NCBI RefSeq assembly: GCF_013391475.1
Contig: NZ_JACBAZ010000004.1
Coordinates: forward strand, 496,001 to 560,000
Length of the DNA stretch: 64,000 bases
From: Oceaniferula marina
GTDB lineage: Bacteria; Verrucomicrobiota; Verrucomicrobiia; Verrucomicrobiales; Akkermansiaceae
Direction of reading: 5' to 3'
Translations under genes and position numbers: made by a program
Part shown: piece after piece, positions 26,317 through 34,947 of the stretch
How the letters are laid out: each line of letters starts with the position of its first letter
How positions within the stretch are numbered: position 1 is the stretch's first letter
Notes under the pieces: generated by a model
Told to the model about the DNA's origin: nothing
The model's input: the letters and a program-made list of their open reading frames with translations, nothing else
The model's database searches: none

Positions 26317-26329
26317 ATAGCACGCCCGA
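26317..26329 (-). promoter_or_regulatory. Upstream motif of pseudokinase B shared with pseudokinase A
   Basis: TCGGGCGTGCTAT on the minus strand lies 68-80 bases upstream of the ATG and matches the pseudokinase A leader motif at 12 of 13 positions. Confidence 0.45.
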
Positions 26330-26539
26330 ATTAATGATTTTCATAATGCGATGTCATTTTTCCATAAAATAAAGCGCGTAACACGACCAAGCACGTCGAA
26401 CCAATCCCAATGCCGACCGTTGAAGCAAAGCCCCCACACCGGCAAACTTTCTCAAGCCAGCGATTGCATTTTTCTGCAAAATCGCCATGGTAGATCTAAC
26501 GGCCAAGCTCTTCTACCGACGTCCCGCCCTCCATTACAT

Positions 26540-29245
26540 ATGACCTTCACCCAGCCAGAATGGTTCTTTCTCATCCCGGCGTGCCTTGTCCTCGGGCTTC
26601 TCTTTCCTGCACTCAACATCAAGCGGCCACTGCGACTTTTACTGCTCGCCACCCTCTCCGTTCTACTCACCGATCCGCGGATCGACAGGCAGCAGGACGC
26701 CCTAGACCTCTGGGTGCTGCTCGACCGCTCAGAATCCACCGAAGATCTCGTTGATAAAGGATTGCCGGAGTGGAAAAAACTCCTCCTCTCATCCAAAACC
26801 ACCAGCCGGGACCAGCTCCACATACTCGATTACGCAGCCGAAGTTTCCGAGCAAAAACCAGGCACGGAAACCTCCGTTTTTACAGGCAACCGTAAACTCA
26901 CGCGAACCAACCTCGCCATCCAAAATGCTCTGGCTCTCTCCCCGGAAGACAGACCTTCTCGCATCCTGATCTTCACCGACGGCTACTCCACCGAGCCACT
27001 CACCGACTCCGTAAGCAAACTTGCCAACCTCGGCATCCCGGTCGACTTCCGACTGGTCCGTGAAGAATCCAGCAACGATTTTCGGGTCTCCCGCCTCCAT
27101 ATGCCGGTCCGGACTCAAATCGGAGAACCATTCGCGATCGAGGTCACTGTCCGCGGTCACACCGACGGCAAGATTCCGCTTCACATCAAACGCAATGGAC
27201 AGCTACTGAGCGAAACCTCCGTCGAATTAATTCAAGGAAGCGGTCGGGTCGAGTTCACCGACCGAATCCCGCAGTCAGGATCCTATGCCTACTCCGCCGA
27301 AATCTTACCGGAACATGATGCGCACCCCGGAAACAACCGACAAGAGCGATGGATCGAGGTTATTGGCGGCCCCCGGGTGCTATTGATCAGCAAATACACC
27401 AACGATCCTCTGGCGGCCGCCCTGCGGAGCCAGGATTACGACGTCCAAATCGTCAACCACCCGGAATCTCTGCGAGTGGGACAACTCGCAGGAGCCCGTT
27501 CGGTTATTTTCAACAACATCCCCGCATTTGAAGTTCCCCCCGCATTTCAAGACGCCCTGAATTTCTTTGTCAGAGAACAAGGAGGCGGATTTCTGATGGT
27601 CGGAGGCAAACAATCTTTCGGCTCGGGCGGCTATTTCCAATCCGCCATTGATCCGTTGCTGCCGGTCTCCATGGAGCTCAAAAATGAGCACCGCAAACTC
27701 TCCTGCGCCATGGCCATCGTCATGGATCGATCAGGCTCCATGGCCGTCACCGCAGGTGGAGGAAAAACAAAGATGAGTCTCGCCAACACCGGGGCCGCCC
27801 GCGCGGTTGAACTTCTCGGCGAACTCGACCAAGTTTGCGTTTTTGCCGTCGACAGCTCAGCTCACCGGATCGTCCCACTCGTTGATCTCCACCAACAAAA
27901 ACAAAAAGTCATCGGCCAGGTTCGAAAAATTCGATCCCAAGGTGGTGGCATCTACGTCTACACCGGGCTGAAAGCCGCATGGCAGGAACTCAAAAAATCA
28001 TCGGCCGGCACGCGCCACATCATTCTGTTCTCAGACGCCGCGGACTCTGAAGAACCGGGCAATTACCAATCGTTGCTGGACGAAATGGTCCGCGAGGGCG
28101 CCAGCGTTTCGGTCATTGGCTTGGGCTCTCGCAAAGATAGCGACGCGGCCTTTCTCGAGGATATTGCCAAACGAGGGAAAGGCCGTTGTTTTTTTACCAA
28201 CCGGCCTGCAGATATCCCCCGACTCTTCGCCCAGGAAACCGTTACCGTCGCCCGGTCCTCCTTCGTTACCGACCCCGTGGGCACCCGGGCCACCGGCAAG
28301 TGGTCTGAAATTTCAGCCAAACCATTCCAATGGCTGCCTCAGGCAGACGGCTACAACCTATCCTACGCCCGTCCTGATGCCACCACCTCGCTGGCCACCA
28401 CCGACGAATATCTGGCACCCCTCGTCGCCCACGCACACCGTGGAATCGGCCGCACGGCCGCCGTATCGTTCCCCCTGGGAGGTTCATCGTCGGAGCTCGT
28501 CCGGGCATGGCCCCAATACGGAGACTTCATCCAAACGCTGAGCCAATGGCTGATGGGCGACCAACTCCCGCCAGGCATAGGCATCCGCCACAGGCTCGAA
28601 GGAAACCGACTCACCATCGACCTCCTCTACGATACCGAAGCGTGGGCCAAATCCTTCTCACTACAAGCCCCCCGCATCCGCCTGCTCGAAAGCAGCCAAC
28701 CGGACACCCCCTACGAAGTGGCTTGGAAGCGGATTTCCCCCGGACGTTTCTCGCTCAGCCGTGAGCTGGAAGAGGGCAGCATGATCCGCGGTGCCATTCA
28801 GGTTGGCAAACACGCGATCCCTTTCGGCCCGATGGTGGTTGGCTCCAGCACGGAATGGGCGTTCGACCCTAACCGGCTCGCCGAACTTCGCTCACTCTCA
28901 GCACAAAGCGGCGGCCGCGAATTACTTGACCTTTCTGAAGCGTGGCAACGTCCACCCTCCACCCACAGCGCCGACTTCCGACTCCCCCTGGGCATCACCG
29001 CTCTGATCCTGCTCATACTCGACGCCTTGGTCACCCGGACCGGTTGGCAACTCCCCCTGCCCTCGCGCCAACCTCGCCAAATTCCAGTGACCAAACGTAC
29101 GCCAACACCCCAAACCGTTCAAAAGCAGCCGACAAATCAGGCACCCTCCCCTCCGTCAAGCTCCCCTCCGTCAAGCCCACCCCCGGTTTCGCCTTCAGAA
29201 AGCTCGCGAAGCTCTCGCTTCACCCGTGCCAAACAACGGAAATGA
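26540..29245 (+). CDS. vWA-domain membrane protein with glutamine-amidotransferase-like segment
   Basis: The 901-residue protein begins with two transmembrane helices (PEWFFLIPACLVLGLLFPAL and PLRLLLLATLSVLL), then a first vWA-like region (DLWVLLDRSESTEDLVDKG). A class I glutamine-amidotransferase-like segment (about 275-375; PRVLLISKYTNDPLAAALRS, then GGGFLMVGGKQSFGSGGY) and a canonical vWA domain follow. The canonical domain starts at about residue 393 with the MIDAS motif DRSGSMA. One C-terminal helix (LPLGITALILLILDALV) ends in a Pro/Ser-rich tail. Proteins of this build occur widely in PVC bacteria with unknown function. I start at ATG 26540; the 63 residues of open frame upstream are not protein-like. 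Confidence 0.88.
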   Translation: MTFTQPEWFFLIPACLVLGLLFPALNIKRPLRLLLLATLSVLLTDPRIDRQQDALDLWVLLDRSESTEDLVDKGLPEWKKLLLSSKTTSRDQLHILDYAAEVSEQKPGTETSVFTGNRKLTRTNLAIQNALALSPEDRPSRILIFTDGYSTEPLTDSVSKLANLGIPVDFRLVREESSNDFRVSRLHMPVRTQIGEPFAIEVTVRGHTDGKIPLHIKRNGQLLSETSVELIQGSGRVEFTDRIPQSGSYAYSAEILPEHDAHPGNNRQERWIEVIGGPRVLLISKYTNDPLAAALRSQDYDVQIVNHPESLRVGQLAGARSVIFNNIPAFEVPPAFQDALNFFVREQGGGFLMVGGKQSFGSGGYFQSAIDPLLPVSMELKNEHRKLSCAMAIVMDRSGSMAVTAGGGKTKMSLANTGAARAVELLGELDQVCVFAVDSSAHRIVPLVDLHQQKQKVIGQVRKIRSQGGGIYVYTGLKAAWQELKKSSAGTRHIILFSDAADSEEPGNYQSLLDEMVREGASVSVIGLGSRKDSDAAFLEDIAKRGKGRCFFTNRPADIPRLFAQETVTVARSSFVTDPVGTRATGKWSEISAKPFQWLPQADGYNLSYARPDATTSLATTDEYLAPLVAHAHRGIGRTAAVSFPLGGSSSELVRAWPQYGDFIQTLSQWLMGDQLPPGIGIRHRLEGNRLTIDLLYDTEAWAKSFSLQAPRIRLLESSQPDTPYEVAWKRISPGRFSLSRELEEGSMIRGAIQVGKHAIPFGPMVVGSSTEWAFDPNRLAELRSLSAQSGGRELLDLSEAWQRPPSTHSADFRLPLGITALILLILDALVTRTGWQLPLPSRQPRQIPVTKRTPTPQTVQKQPTNQAPSPPSSSPPSSPPPVSPSESSRSSRFTRAKQRK

Positions 29246-29319
29246 CACAGCTCTCGATTTTATCCATGCATTCCCGCCAATTAGTGTTAGTTTAAACATT
29301 CATCATCCTCTCATCACCC

Positions 29320-30108
29320 ATGCACCCTATCGCACTTTCCATTGCCGGCTCCGATTGCTCCGGAGGCGCAGGCATTCAAGCTGATTTAAAAACGTTCCAA
29401 CAGCGGGGCGTCCACGGACTCACTGCGATTACCAGTATTGTTTCCGAAACCCCTCTGACAGTAAGGCACGTCGAACCTGTTTCCATGCCCTTGCTCCAAG
29501 ACCAAATCAATCTGCTGCTCGATTCCTACCCCATATCGGCCATCAAAACCGGCCTACTCCCTACCAGAGCAACCACCATCGGAGTCTACGAAATTCTCAA
29601 AGAGACCCAAATCCCTCTCGTCGTTGATCCGGTCATGGTCGCATCCACCGGAGCTCAGCTCGTCGACAGCACCACCCTAGCGGTCCTCACCAGTCGGATC
29701 CTCCCCATCACCACATTGGTGACCCCGAATATGGCCGAAGCTTCAGCCATTCTCGGTCGCCCGGTTGAACATGAAAACGATTTGGAACCTGCAGCCAAGG
29801 ACATCGCAGAAAAGCACCAAACATCCTGTCTGGTAAAAGGTGGACACCTTCCCGGCACCGGTGACCGACTCGACGTCCTTTGGCATCAGGGGCAAGCCCA
29901 CCACTACAGCCATCCCGCAGCCGACCTGCCGGAAGGAGGCATCCACGGGACAGGCTGCACCCTTTCCGCGGCCATCACTGCAGGACTCGCATTGAATCTG
30001 AGCATAGAAGAGGCCGTTCGTGGCGGAATTGACCAAGTCCAAACACTCATCCAATCCGCCCATAGCTGGCCCTCCGGAGAAGACACCATCCTTTGTCTGG
30101 GATGGTAA
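29320..30108 (+). CDS. thiD: Hydroxymethylpyrimidine/phosphomethylpyrimidine kinase
   Basis: The 262-residue ribokinase-fold enzyme phosphorylates HMP and HMP-phosphate in thiamine synthesis. Signature motifs are ALSIAGSDCSGGAGIQADLK at the N-terminus, VVDPVMVASTGAQL, VTPNMAEASAIL, CLVKGGHLPGTGDRLDVLW and the anion-hole and catalytic region GIHGTGCTLSAAITAGLA. Full length. No other thiamine genes are adjacent, and the 74-base leader is too short for a TPP riboswitch. Confidence 0.96.
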   Translation: MHPIALSIAGSDCSGGAGIQADLKTFQQRGVHGLTAITSIVSETPLTVRHVEPVSMPLLQDQINLLLDSYPISAIKTGLLPTRATTIGVYEILKETQIPLVVDPVMVASTGAQLVDSTTLAVLTSRILPITTLVTPNMAEASAILGRPVEHENDLEPAAKDIAEKHQTSCLVKGGHLPGTGDRLDVLWHQGQAHHYSHPAADLPEGGIHGTGCTLSAAITAGLALNLSIEEAVRGGIDQVQTLIQSAHSWPSGEDTILCLGW

Positions 30109-30305
30109 CTTACGGAAGTTAACTCTCCAAGCGAGGTCTGTATTCGCTGTAAAACACAAGATCTCCAACACCTTTGTGAAGGTTTCGTGACAATTTCAAT
30201 CTGTGAACAAGATCCCTGCAAAGCCAATGCTTCAAACGCTTTTGCAATCCAAACAACACTTCTGGCGTGCATCCTCTCTTCATTCGCGTTATATAGACCA
30301 TCACC

Positions 30306-30695
30306 ATGAGAACCTCCCCCATCCCCCTGACCGCATCTCTGGCTTTGGGTCGTAGCATACCACTGGTTCTTGCCTGCGCCTTAATCTCAGCTTGTGGAAA
30401 CTCATCCAGCTCCAACCTGGCCAGTAAGTCCATCGACAAAGTCACGGGCCTCTGGCCCAGACGCGTCGACGTCGTCGACGTCCGCCACAAGGAATTAAAA
30501 AAAATGCCCAGCGGCAAAGACTTGGCACTTGCATGGGACCGAAGCCTAAACCAATGGGTCTATGTCCCGGTCGATTACAAACCGCCCACCCTGCCTGATG
30601 ACCCGACCATGCCCATCGATGCCGGATTGCTTCCGCCACTGCAACCGGGGCTCGAGAGCACACTCGACGGCCAAGGGCAACTGCCGGCAGAATAA
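30306..30695 (+). CDS. Small lipoprotein of unknown function
   Basis: The 129-residue protein has a signal ending in the lipobox-like ALISAC (Cys about residue 30), then a Ser/Asn-rich spacer. A compact region (WPRRVDVVDVRHKELKKMPS, then AWDRSLNQWVYVPVDY) and a Pro-rich tail follow. No family is recognised. It lies 107 bases before the first of four porin genes and could share a transcript with them, which fits an outer-membrane lipoprotein. Confidence 0.72.
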   Translation: MRTSPIPLTASLALGRSIPLVLACALISACGNSSSSNLASKSIDKVTGLWPRRVDVVDVRHKELKKMPSGKDLALAWDRSLNQWVYVPVDYKPPTLPDDPTMPIDAGLLPPLQPGLESTLDGQGQLPAE

Positions 30696-30802
30696 TCCAC
30701 CCCATCGAAACGGCTCGCCATCCTAGCACGAGAAGGAATTCCTAGCTTGGCATTTTTGTCCTGTATCCATCCTACCCTCTCTGCTAGTGTGCCTCGAGCC
30801 AT

Positions 30803-32128
30803 ATGCAAACCAAGGATGGACATACCCTTCCAAAAACGCCCCACTGCCAACGTTTTTTGTGGCAATGGCTTGCCCTGATTGGAGTCCTCCTGATCACATC
30901 CTCGACGCTGCAGGGACAAATCACGGAAATCGAGGCAAAACATCAAAAAAACCTCAAGGACTTTTCCCCCATTGAGGTGCTGCCACGCTTTGGAGAAGGC
31001 AGAGGGTGCGCATGGATTTCCAACGACCCTGGAACCCTCTTCGACAGCTCAGAAAACCCCATCTTCCAAGGTGCTGTCATCTATGGTAACCCACACTGGC
31101 AATACGCCCATGTCAGCGGAACCGACGCACTGGGAAACGACTTCAACGGTCATGAATCCATCCTGCGCCGCTTCGAGCTCGGTGTTCGCCTCCACTTCTT
31201 AAACTATTTCACCGCATCGATCTCAACAGATGTGGAAGACGACGGCAAAGCTAAGGACGACAACAGCTACGACTCCCTTGACTACGCTCTTTACTCATCC
31301 GATATCATCTTTGATGCCCAAGATGCCTTCAACTGGGAATGTTACGATCAATTCCAACTTCGACTCGGCTATTTTAAAGTCCCCTCCAATGCAGGGTGGG
31401 CCACATCGTCCAACTCCATGCGAGCCATCGAACGAGCGTCCCTATCCAACTACTCAAGCCCGTCCGACTCTCTGGGAGCGATGATTTCGGCACGACGAGG
31501 ACGCTGGGACTTCGATCTCGGAATCTTTTCAGGAGATGAAATTGATAATGGATTCGATTCTGAACGAGGTAGCTTCTGGCTCGGCCACATCGGCTATATG
31601 TTTGGAAAACGGGAACGCCTCGACAGTCTGCGAACCGACCTCCGGGTGCTGGTGAGTAACGCCCCCGAAAAAGGAGAAACCTTCCAGCAAGACTGGGTTG
31701 TCTCATGGAGCACCGTCATGCGTCGCCAGCACTGGCGGATGATGAGCGACTTCATTATCGGCGAGAACGGGGACCACAACACCCCCTCGCAAAATGGCAC
31801 CTACTGGGGAATCAATATCATGCCCAGTGTCTGGCTGCTCGAGGACCGGCTTGAGGCCATCTTCCGCTACCAATACGTCGAGGCCGATCGACGGAACGGC
31901 TTTCGAGTTTCCTCTCACTCGATCCGGCGCATCGCGGATCAGGAGGGAGCGTTCATCAACGATGGCTATGGCGACAAGCACCAAAGCCTCTACGCAGGAC
32001 TCAATTACTACATCTGTGGTGATAACACAAAAATCATGGCCGGCGTGCAATGGGACGACCTAACGTCCAGAAACAAACAGGTATTCGAAGGCCTGAGCAC
32101 CTGGTTCGCCGTCCGGCTCTATTTTTAA
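30803..32128 (+). CDS. OprP/OprO-type porin, copy 1
   Basis: The 441-residue predicted outer-membrane beta-barrel has a long N-terminal leader with a hydrophobic signal (about residues 19-38, FLWQWLALIGVLLITSSTLQG) and a short N-terminal region. A barrel follows whose motifs recur in the next three genes: WISNDPGTLFDSSENPIFQG, the basic RRFELGVRLHFLNYFTASIS, ERASLSNYSS, FWLGHIGYMFG, LEAIFRYQYVEADRRNGFRV and YAGLNYYICGDNTKIMAGVQ. It ends in aromatic-X-Phe (VRLYF), a BAM-recognition type terminus. The family is the phosphate-selective porin O and P group; substrate unknown. The signal part is the most diverged of the four. Confidence 0.86.
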   Translation: MQTKDGHTLPKTPHCQRFLWQWLALIGVLLITSSTLQGQITEIEAKHQKNLKDFSPIEVLPRFGEGRGCAWISNDPGTLFDSSENPIFQGAVIYGNPHWQYAHVSGTDALGNDFNGHESILRRFELGVRLHFLNYFTASISTDVEDDGKAKDDNSYDSLDYALYSSDIIFDAQDAFNWECYDQFQLRLGYFKVPSNAGWATSSNSMRAIERASLSNYSSPSDSLGAMISARRGRWDFDLGIFSGDEIDNGFDSERGSFWLGHIGYMFGKRERLDSLRTDLRVLVSNAPEKGETFQQDWVVSWSTVMRRQHWRMMSDFIIGENGDHNTPSQNGTYWGINIMPSVWLLEDRLEAIFRYQYVEADRRNGFRVSSHSIRRIADQEGAFINDGYGDKHQSLYAGLNYYICGDNTKIMAGVQWDDLTSRNKQVFEGLSTWFAVRLYF

Positions 32129-32160
32129 CCCCGCTCAAATCCGAACCCATACATGAATCC

Positions 32161-33498
32161 ATGATACCTAGACCGATCCGTAAACATTCAGCCCCCACCC
32201 TCATCACCCTAACAACCCTAGCAACCCTCGGACTATCTCCTTCGTCCAGTTTTGCAGGAACCGAAGCCAAGTCCGTTCTCGAAGAACCCGCTCCCTGGAA
32301 CTGGTGCACCTGGCTCCAAGACGACCCTGGCACACTCTACAAAAATAAGAGCAACCCCTACGTCCAGGAACTTAAAATCTACGGCCGATTCCAATGGCAA
32401 TATGCTTACGTCGACGGTGAAGGTTCCTTCGAGGGTGGAACCCGCGATTTTAACTACGACACCGAAGAAATCCGCCGTTTCCGTGTCGGGGCAAAAATGA
32501 AATTTCTCGATTACTTCAGTGTCCACGCCCGGGCCAACTTTGAAAACGACCTTTCTCCCATCGGCGGCTCACGAGACATCGAATACTTCAACCTCTACAC
32601 TTCGACCCTCGATATTGACCTCCAGAAAGCCTTCGATTTAGACACTCTCGAAGAATTGGAAATCTCAATCGGCAAACAGAAGGTTTCCAACAGCGCCGAA
32701 AAGTATATTTCATCACGCTACATCAAAACCGTCGAACGATCATCCCTGAGTAACTACGTCACCGTCCCGACATCCACAGGCGTCTCACTTTCCACAGCCT
32801 TCGACGCCTGGAACATCAGCCTGGGTATGTATTCCGGTGATCTGGAACAGGAGTTCTCCAAATTCGATAACGACTACTTTTACACCCTGCACACCGGCTA
32901 CAAATTTGAGGACCCTCGTTTCGCGGATAAATCCCGAATTGATTTCCGCTTCATCCTCAATGGTGACGAAGAGGAAAATGCCGTCAAAAACCTGGAGAGC
33001 ATCGGCTCGTTCAACCAAAAATGGGTCGCCTCCCTGAGTTCCAAATCCAAATGGGGCAAATTGCGTCTGCTCACCGACCTGGTTTACGGTGACAACGGAA
33101 CCAACTACGATATCGACAACAAAGGCCGCCCTGAAAACAACCCGGAACGGGAAGGCACCTTCTGGGGCTTTGTCCTTCTACCGACTTACTGGATCCTCGA
33201 CGACCAACTGGAAGCCGTCTTCCGTTACCAGTATGCCTCTGCCAGTGAAGAAGAAGGCTTCCGTATTTCCAGCCGCTACTCACGCACCGCTGGCAATGCT
33301 TACGACTTCACCGGACCCAACGACATGTCCAACGGTCGCGGTGACAGCCACCACAGCGCTTATCTCGGATTAAACTACTACCTCTGCGGCGACAACGCAA
33401 AGATCATGGCTGGGGTCGAATACGATGATTTGGACTCTGGCTCCCAGGACGTCTACGAGGGCACCACCATCTGGACGGCCTTCCGCATGTATTTCTAA
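32161..33498 (+). CDS. OprP/OprO-type porin, copy 2
   Basis: The 445-residue barrel protein has a signal peptide (about 1-32, ending SSFAGTEAKS). The start at ATG 32161 is chosen for the signal; the longer frame overlaps copy 1. Diagnostic segments are CTWLQDDPGTLYKNKSNPYV, RRFRVGAKMKFLDYFSVHAR, TVERSSLSNYVTVP, LEAVFRYQYASASEEEGFRI and YLGLNYYLCGDNAKIMAGVE. It ends FRMYF. It starts 32 bases after copy 1, so they are probably one transcript, and a terminator follows. Confidence 0.88.
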   Translation: MIPRPIRKHSAPTLITLTTLATLGLSPSSSFAGTEAKSVLEEPAPWNWCTWLQDDPGTLYKNKSNPYVQELKIYGRFQWQYAYVDGEGSFEGGTRDFNYDTEEIRRFRVGAKMKFLDYFSVHARANFENDLSPIGGSRDIEYFNLYTSTLDIDLQKAFDLDTLEELEISIGKQKVSNSAEKYISSRYIKTVERSSLSNYVTVPTSTGVSLSTAFDAWNISLGMYSGDLEQEFSKFDNDYFYTLHTGYKFEDPRFADKSRIDFRFILNGDEEENAVKNLESIGSFNQKWVASLSSKSKWGKLRLLTDLVYGDNGTNYDIDNKGRPENNPEREGTFWGFVLLPTYWILDDQLEAVFRYQYASASEEEGFRISSRYSRTAGNAYDFTGPNDMSNGRGDSHHSAYLGLNYYLCGDNAKIMAGVEYDDLDSGSQDVYEGTTIWTAFRMYF

Positions 33499-33523
33499 CG
33501 TCCATCCGACCCGTTTCAAACCA

Positions 33524-33566
33524 CCCGAACCCTGAATCTGCCAACGCAGGTTCGGGGTTTCTTCTT
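33524..33566 (+). terminator. Probable terminator between porin copies 2 and 3
   Basis: CCCGAAC(C)CTG pairs with CAGGTTCGGG with a one-base bulge and a 13-base loop, followed by GTTTCTTCTTTT. The interrupted T tract suggests partial read-through. Confidence 0.6.
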
Positions 33567-33635
33567 TTCATCGCACTCAATTCTGCTACTTCAGCCTCCA
33601 CGCGGGCATTTTTTCCCCGCTCCAACAAGTAACCT

Positions 33636-34913
33636 ATGATTATGAACAACGAAACCAACGTTGCCAGTATCCGCCCACTCCGTGGTGTCGCTCTGGCCCT
33701 TGCGATCACATCCGCTTCTGCTCTTGCAGGAACCTCTGCAAAATCGACCATCGTCGAATCACCGGAACCTGAAAAGGGGTTCTGTGACTGGCTCAGCAAT
33801 AAACCCGGAACCCTCTACAAAAACAAAGAGAACCCCTACATCCAGGAACTCGGTATTTTTGGCCGCTTCCACTACCAACATGCGTGGATAGACGGATCCT
33901 CCGACGGCAAAGACTTCTGGTATGACAACGAAGGTGACTTCCGTCGAGCCCGCCTCGGAGCCCGTGCCAAATTCCTGAACTACTTCCACATCTGGGCCAA
34001 TGCCGACATGGTCCGCGATACCCGCCCAGCCGGGGGCGACGCCGATTGGGATTACCACAACCTCTACGAAGCCAAGTTCCTCTTCGATGCCCAAAAAGCC
34101 TTCGACATCGACAACCACAGCCGCTTCACCCTTGGCTACGGAAAGTCCGAGGTCAAAACCGCCTACGAATCCCAAACCTCATCCAAGAAAATCAAAACGG
34201 TTGAGCGTTCCGCCATCTCCAACAAGATATTCCAAACGACCCTAACCGGAGCGTGGCTTGATGCTTGTGCTGGCAACTGGTCCTACTACGGTGGCGTTTT
34301 TAGCACGGCCTGGGACGAAGAAATCGCATCTTGGAATGCTGGCGAACTCTATCACGCCCGACTCGCCTACGACACCAGCGATTGCCTTTCACTGGAACAA
34401 TCCGAACTCAGCGCCGCTTTTGCCTATGCTGACAACGATGATTTCGACGGCATCAGCTTGAATTACGAATGGGCGGGAGCGCTTGCATTTACAGCCGAAC
34501 AAGGCCGGGCCAACTACATGGCCAACCTGATCTTCGGAGAGAACCGTGACGATGCCCTCGATGATCGCGGCGGAAGCTTTTGGGGGGTTGTTTTCATGCC
34601 CAGCTACTGGCTCATCGACAACGACCTTGAGGCGGTCTTCCGCTACCAATACCAAGCTGCAAGCGAAGACAAAGGCATTCGCATCAACAGCCGCTATGCC
34701 CGTACAGCAGGGGCCGTTGAGCAAGAGGACATCTCCCTCTTGAGAGGTGGCCGGGGAGACCAACACCACAGTGCCTATCTCGGACTCAACTACTACTTCT
34801 GCGGTAACCATTCGAAAGTGATGGCTGGCGTAGAATACGACGATCTGGAATCCGACGGCGACGATATCTACCATGGATTCACCTACTTCCTTGCCTACCG
34901 TATGTATTTTTAG
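33636..34913 (+). CDS. OprP/OprO-type porin, copy 3
   Basis: The 425-residue barrel protein has a signal peptide (about 14-31, LRGVALALAITSASALAG) followed by TSAKSTIVESPEPEKG, matching copy 2 in layout. Diagnostic segments are LSNKPGTLYKNKENPYIQEL, RRARLGARAKFLNYFHIWAN, TVERSAISNKIFQT, LEAVFRYQYQAASEDKGIRI and YLGLNYYFCGNHSKVMAGVE. It ends YRMYF. Two close ATGs (33636 and 33642) are possible starts. It follows the partial terminator and probably has its own promoter within 33567-33635. Confidence 0.88.
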   Translation: MIMNNETNVASIRPLRGVALALAITSASALAGTSAKSTIVESPEPEKGFCDWLSNKPGTLYKNKENPYIQELGIFGRFHYQHAWIDGSSDGKDFWYDNEGDFRRARLGARAKFLNYFHIWANADMVRDTRPAGGDADWDYHNLYEAKFLFDAQKAFDIDNHSRFTLGYGKSEVKTAYESQTSSKKIKTVERSAISNKIFQTTLTGAWLDACAGNWSYYGGVFSTAWDEEIASWNAGELYHARLAYDTSDCLSLEQSELSAAFAYADNDDFDGISLNYEWAGALAFTAEQGRANYMANLIFGENRDDALDDRGGSFWGVVFMPSYWLIDNDLEAVFRYQYQAASEDKGIRINSRYARTAGAVEQEDISLLRGGRGDQHHSAYLGLNYYFCGNHSKVMAGVEYDDLESDGDDIYHGFTYFLAYRMYF

Positions 34914-34947
34914 TATTTCATAGGTGATTCTCACATCACCCGTAACG

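Noticed and set aside
29246-29319. TPP riboswitch before thiD
   Set aside because: Only 74 bases are available and none of the conserved thi-box words (such as CTGAGA) is seen.
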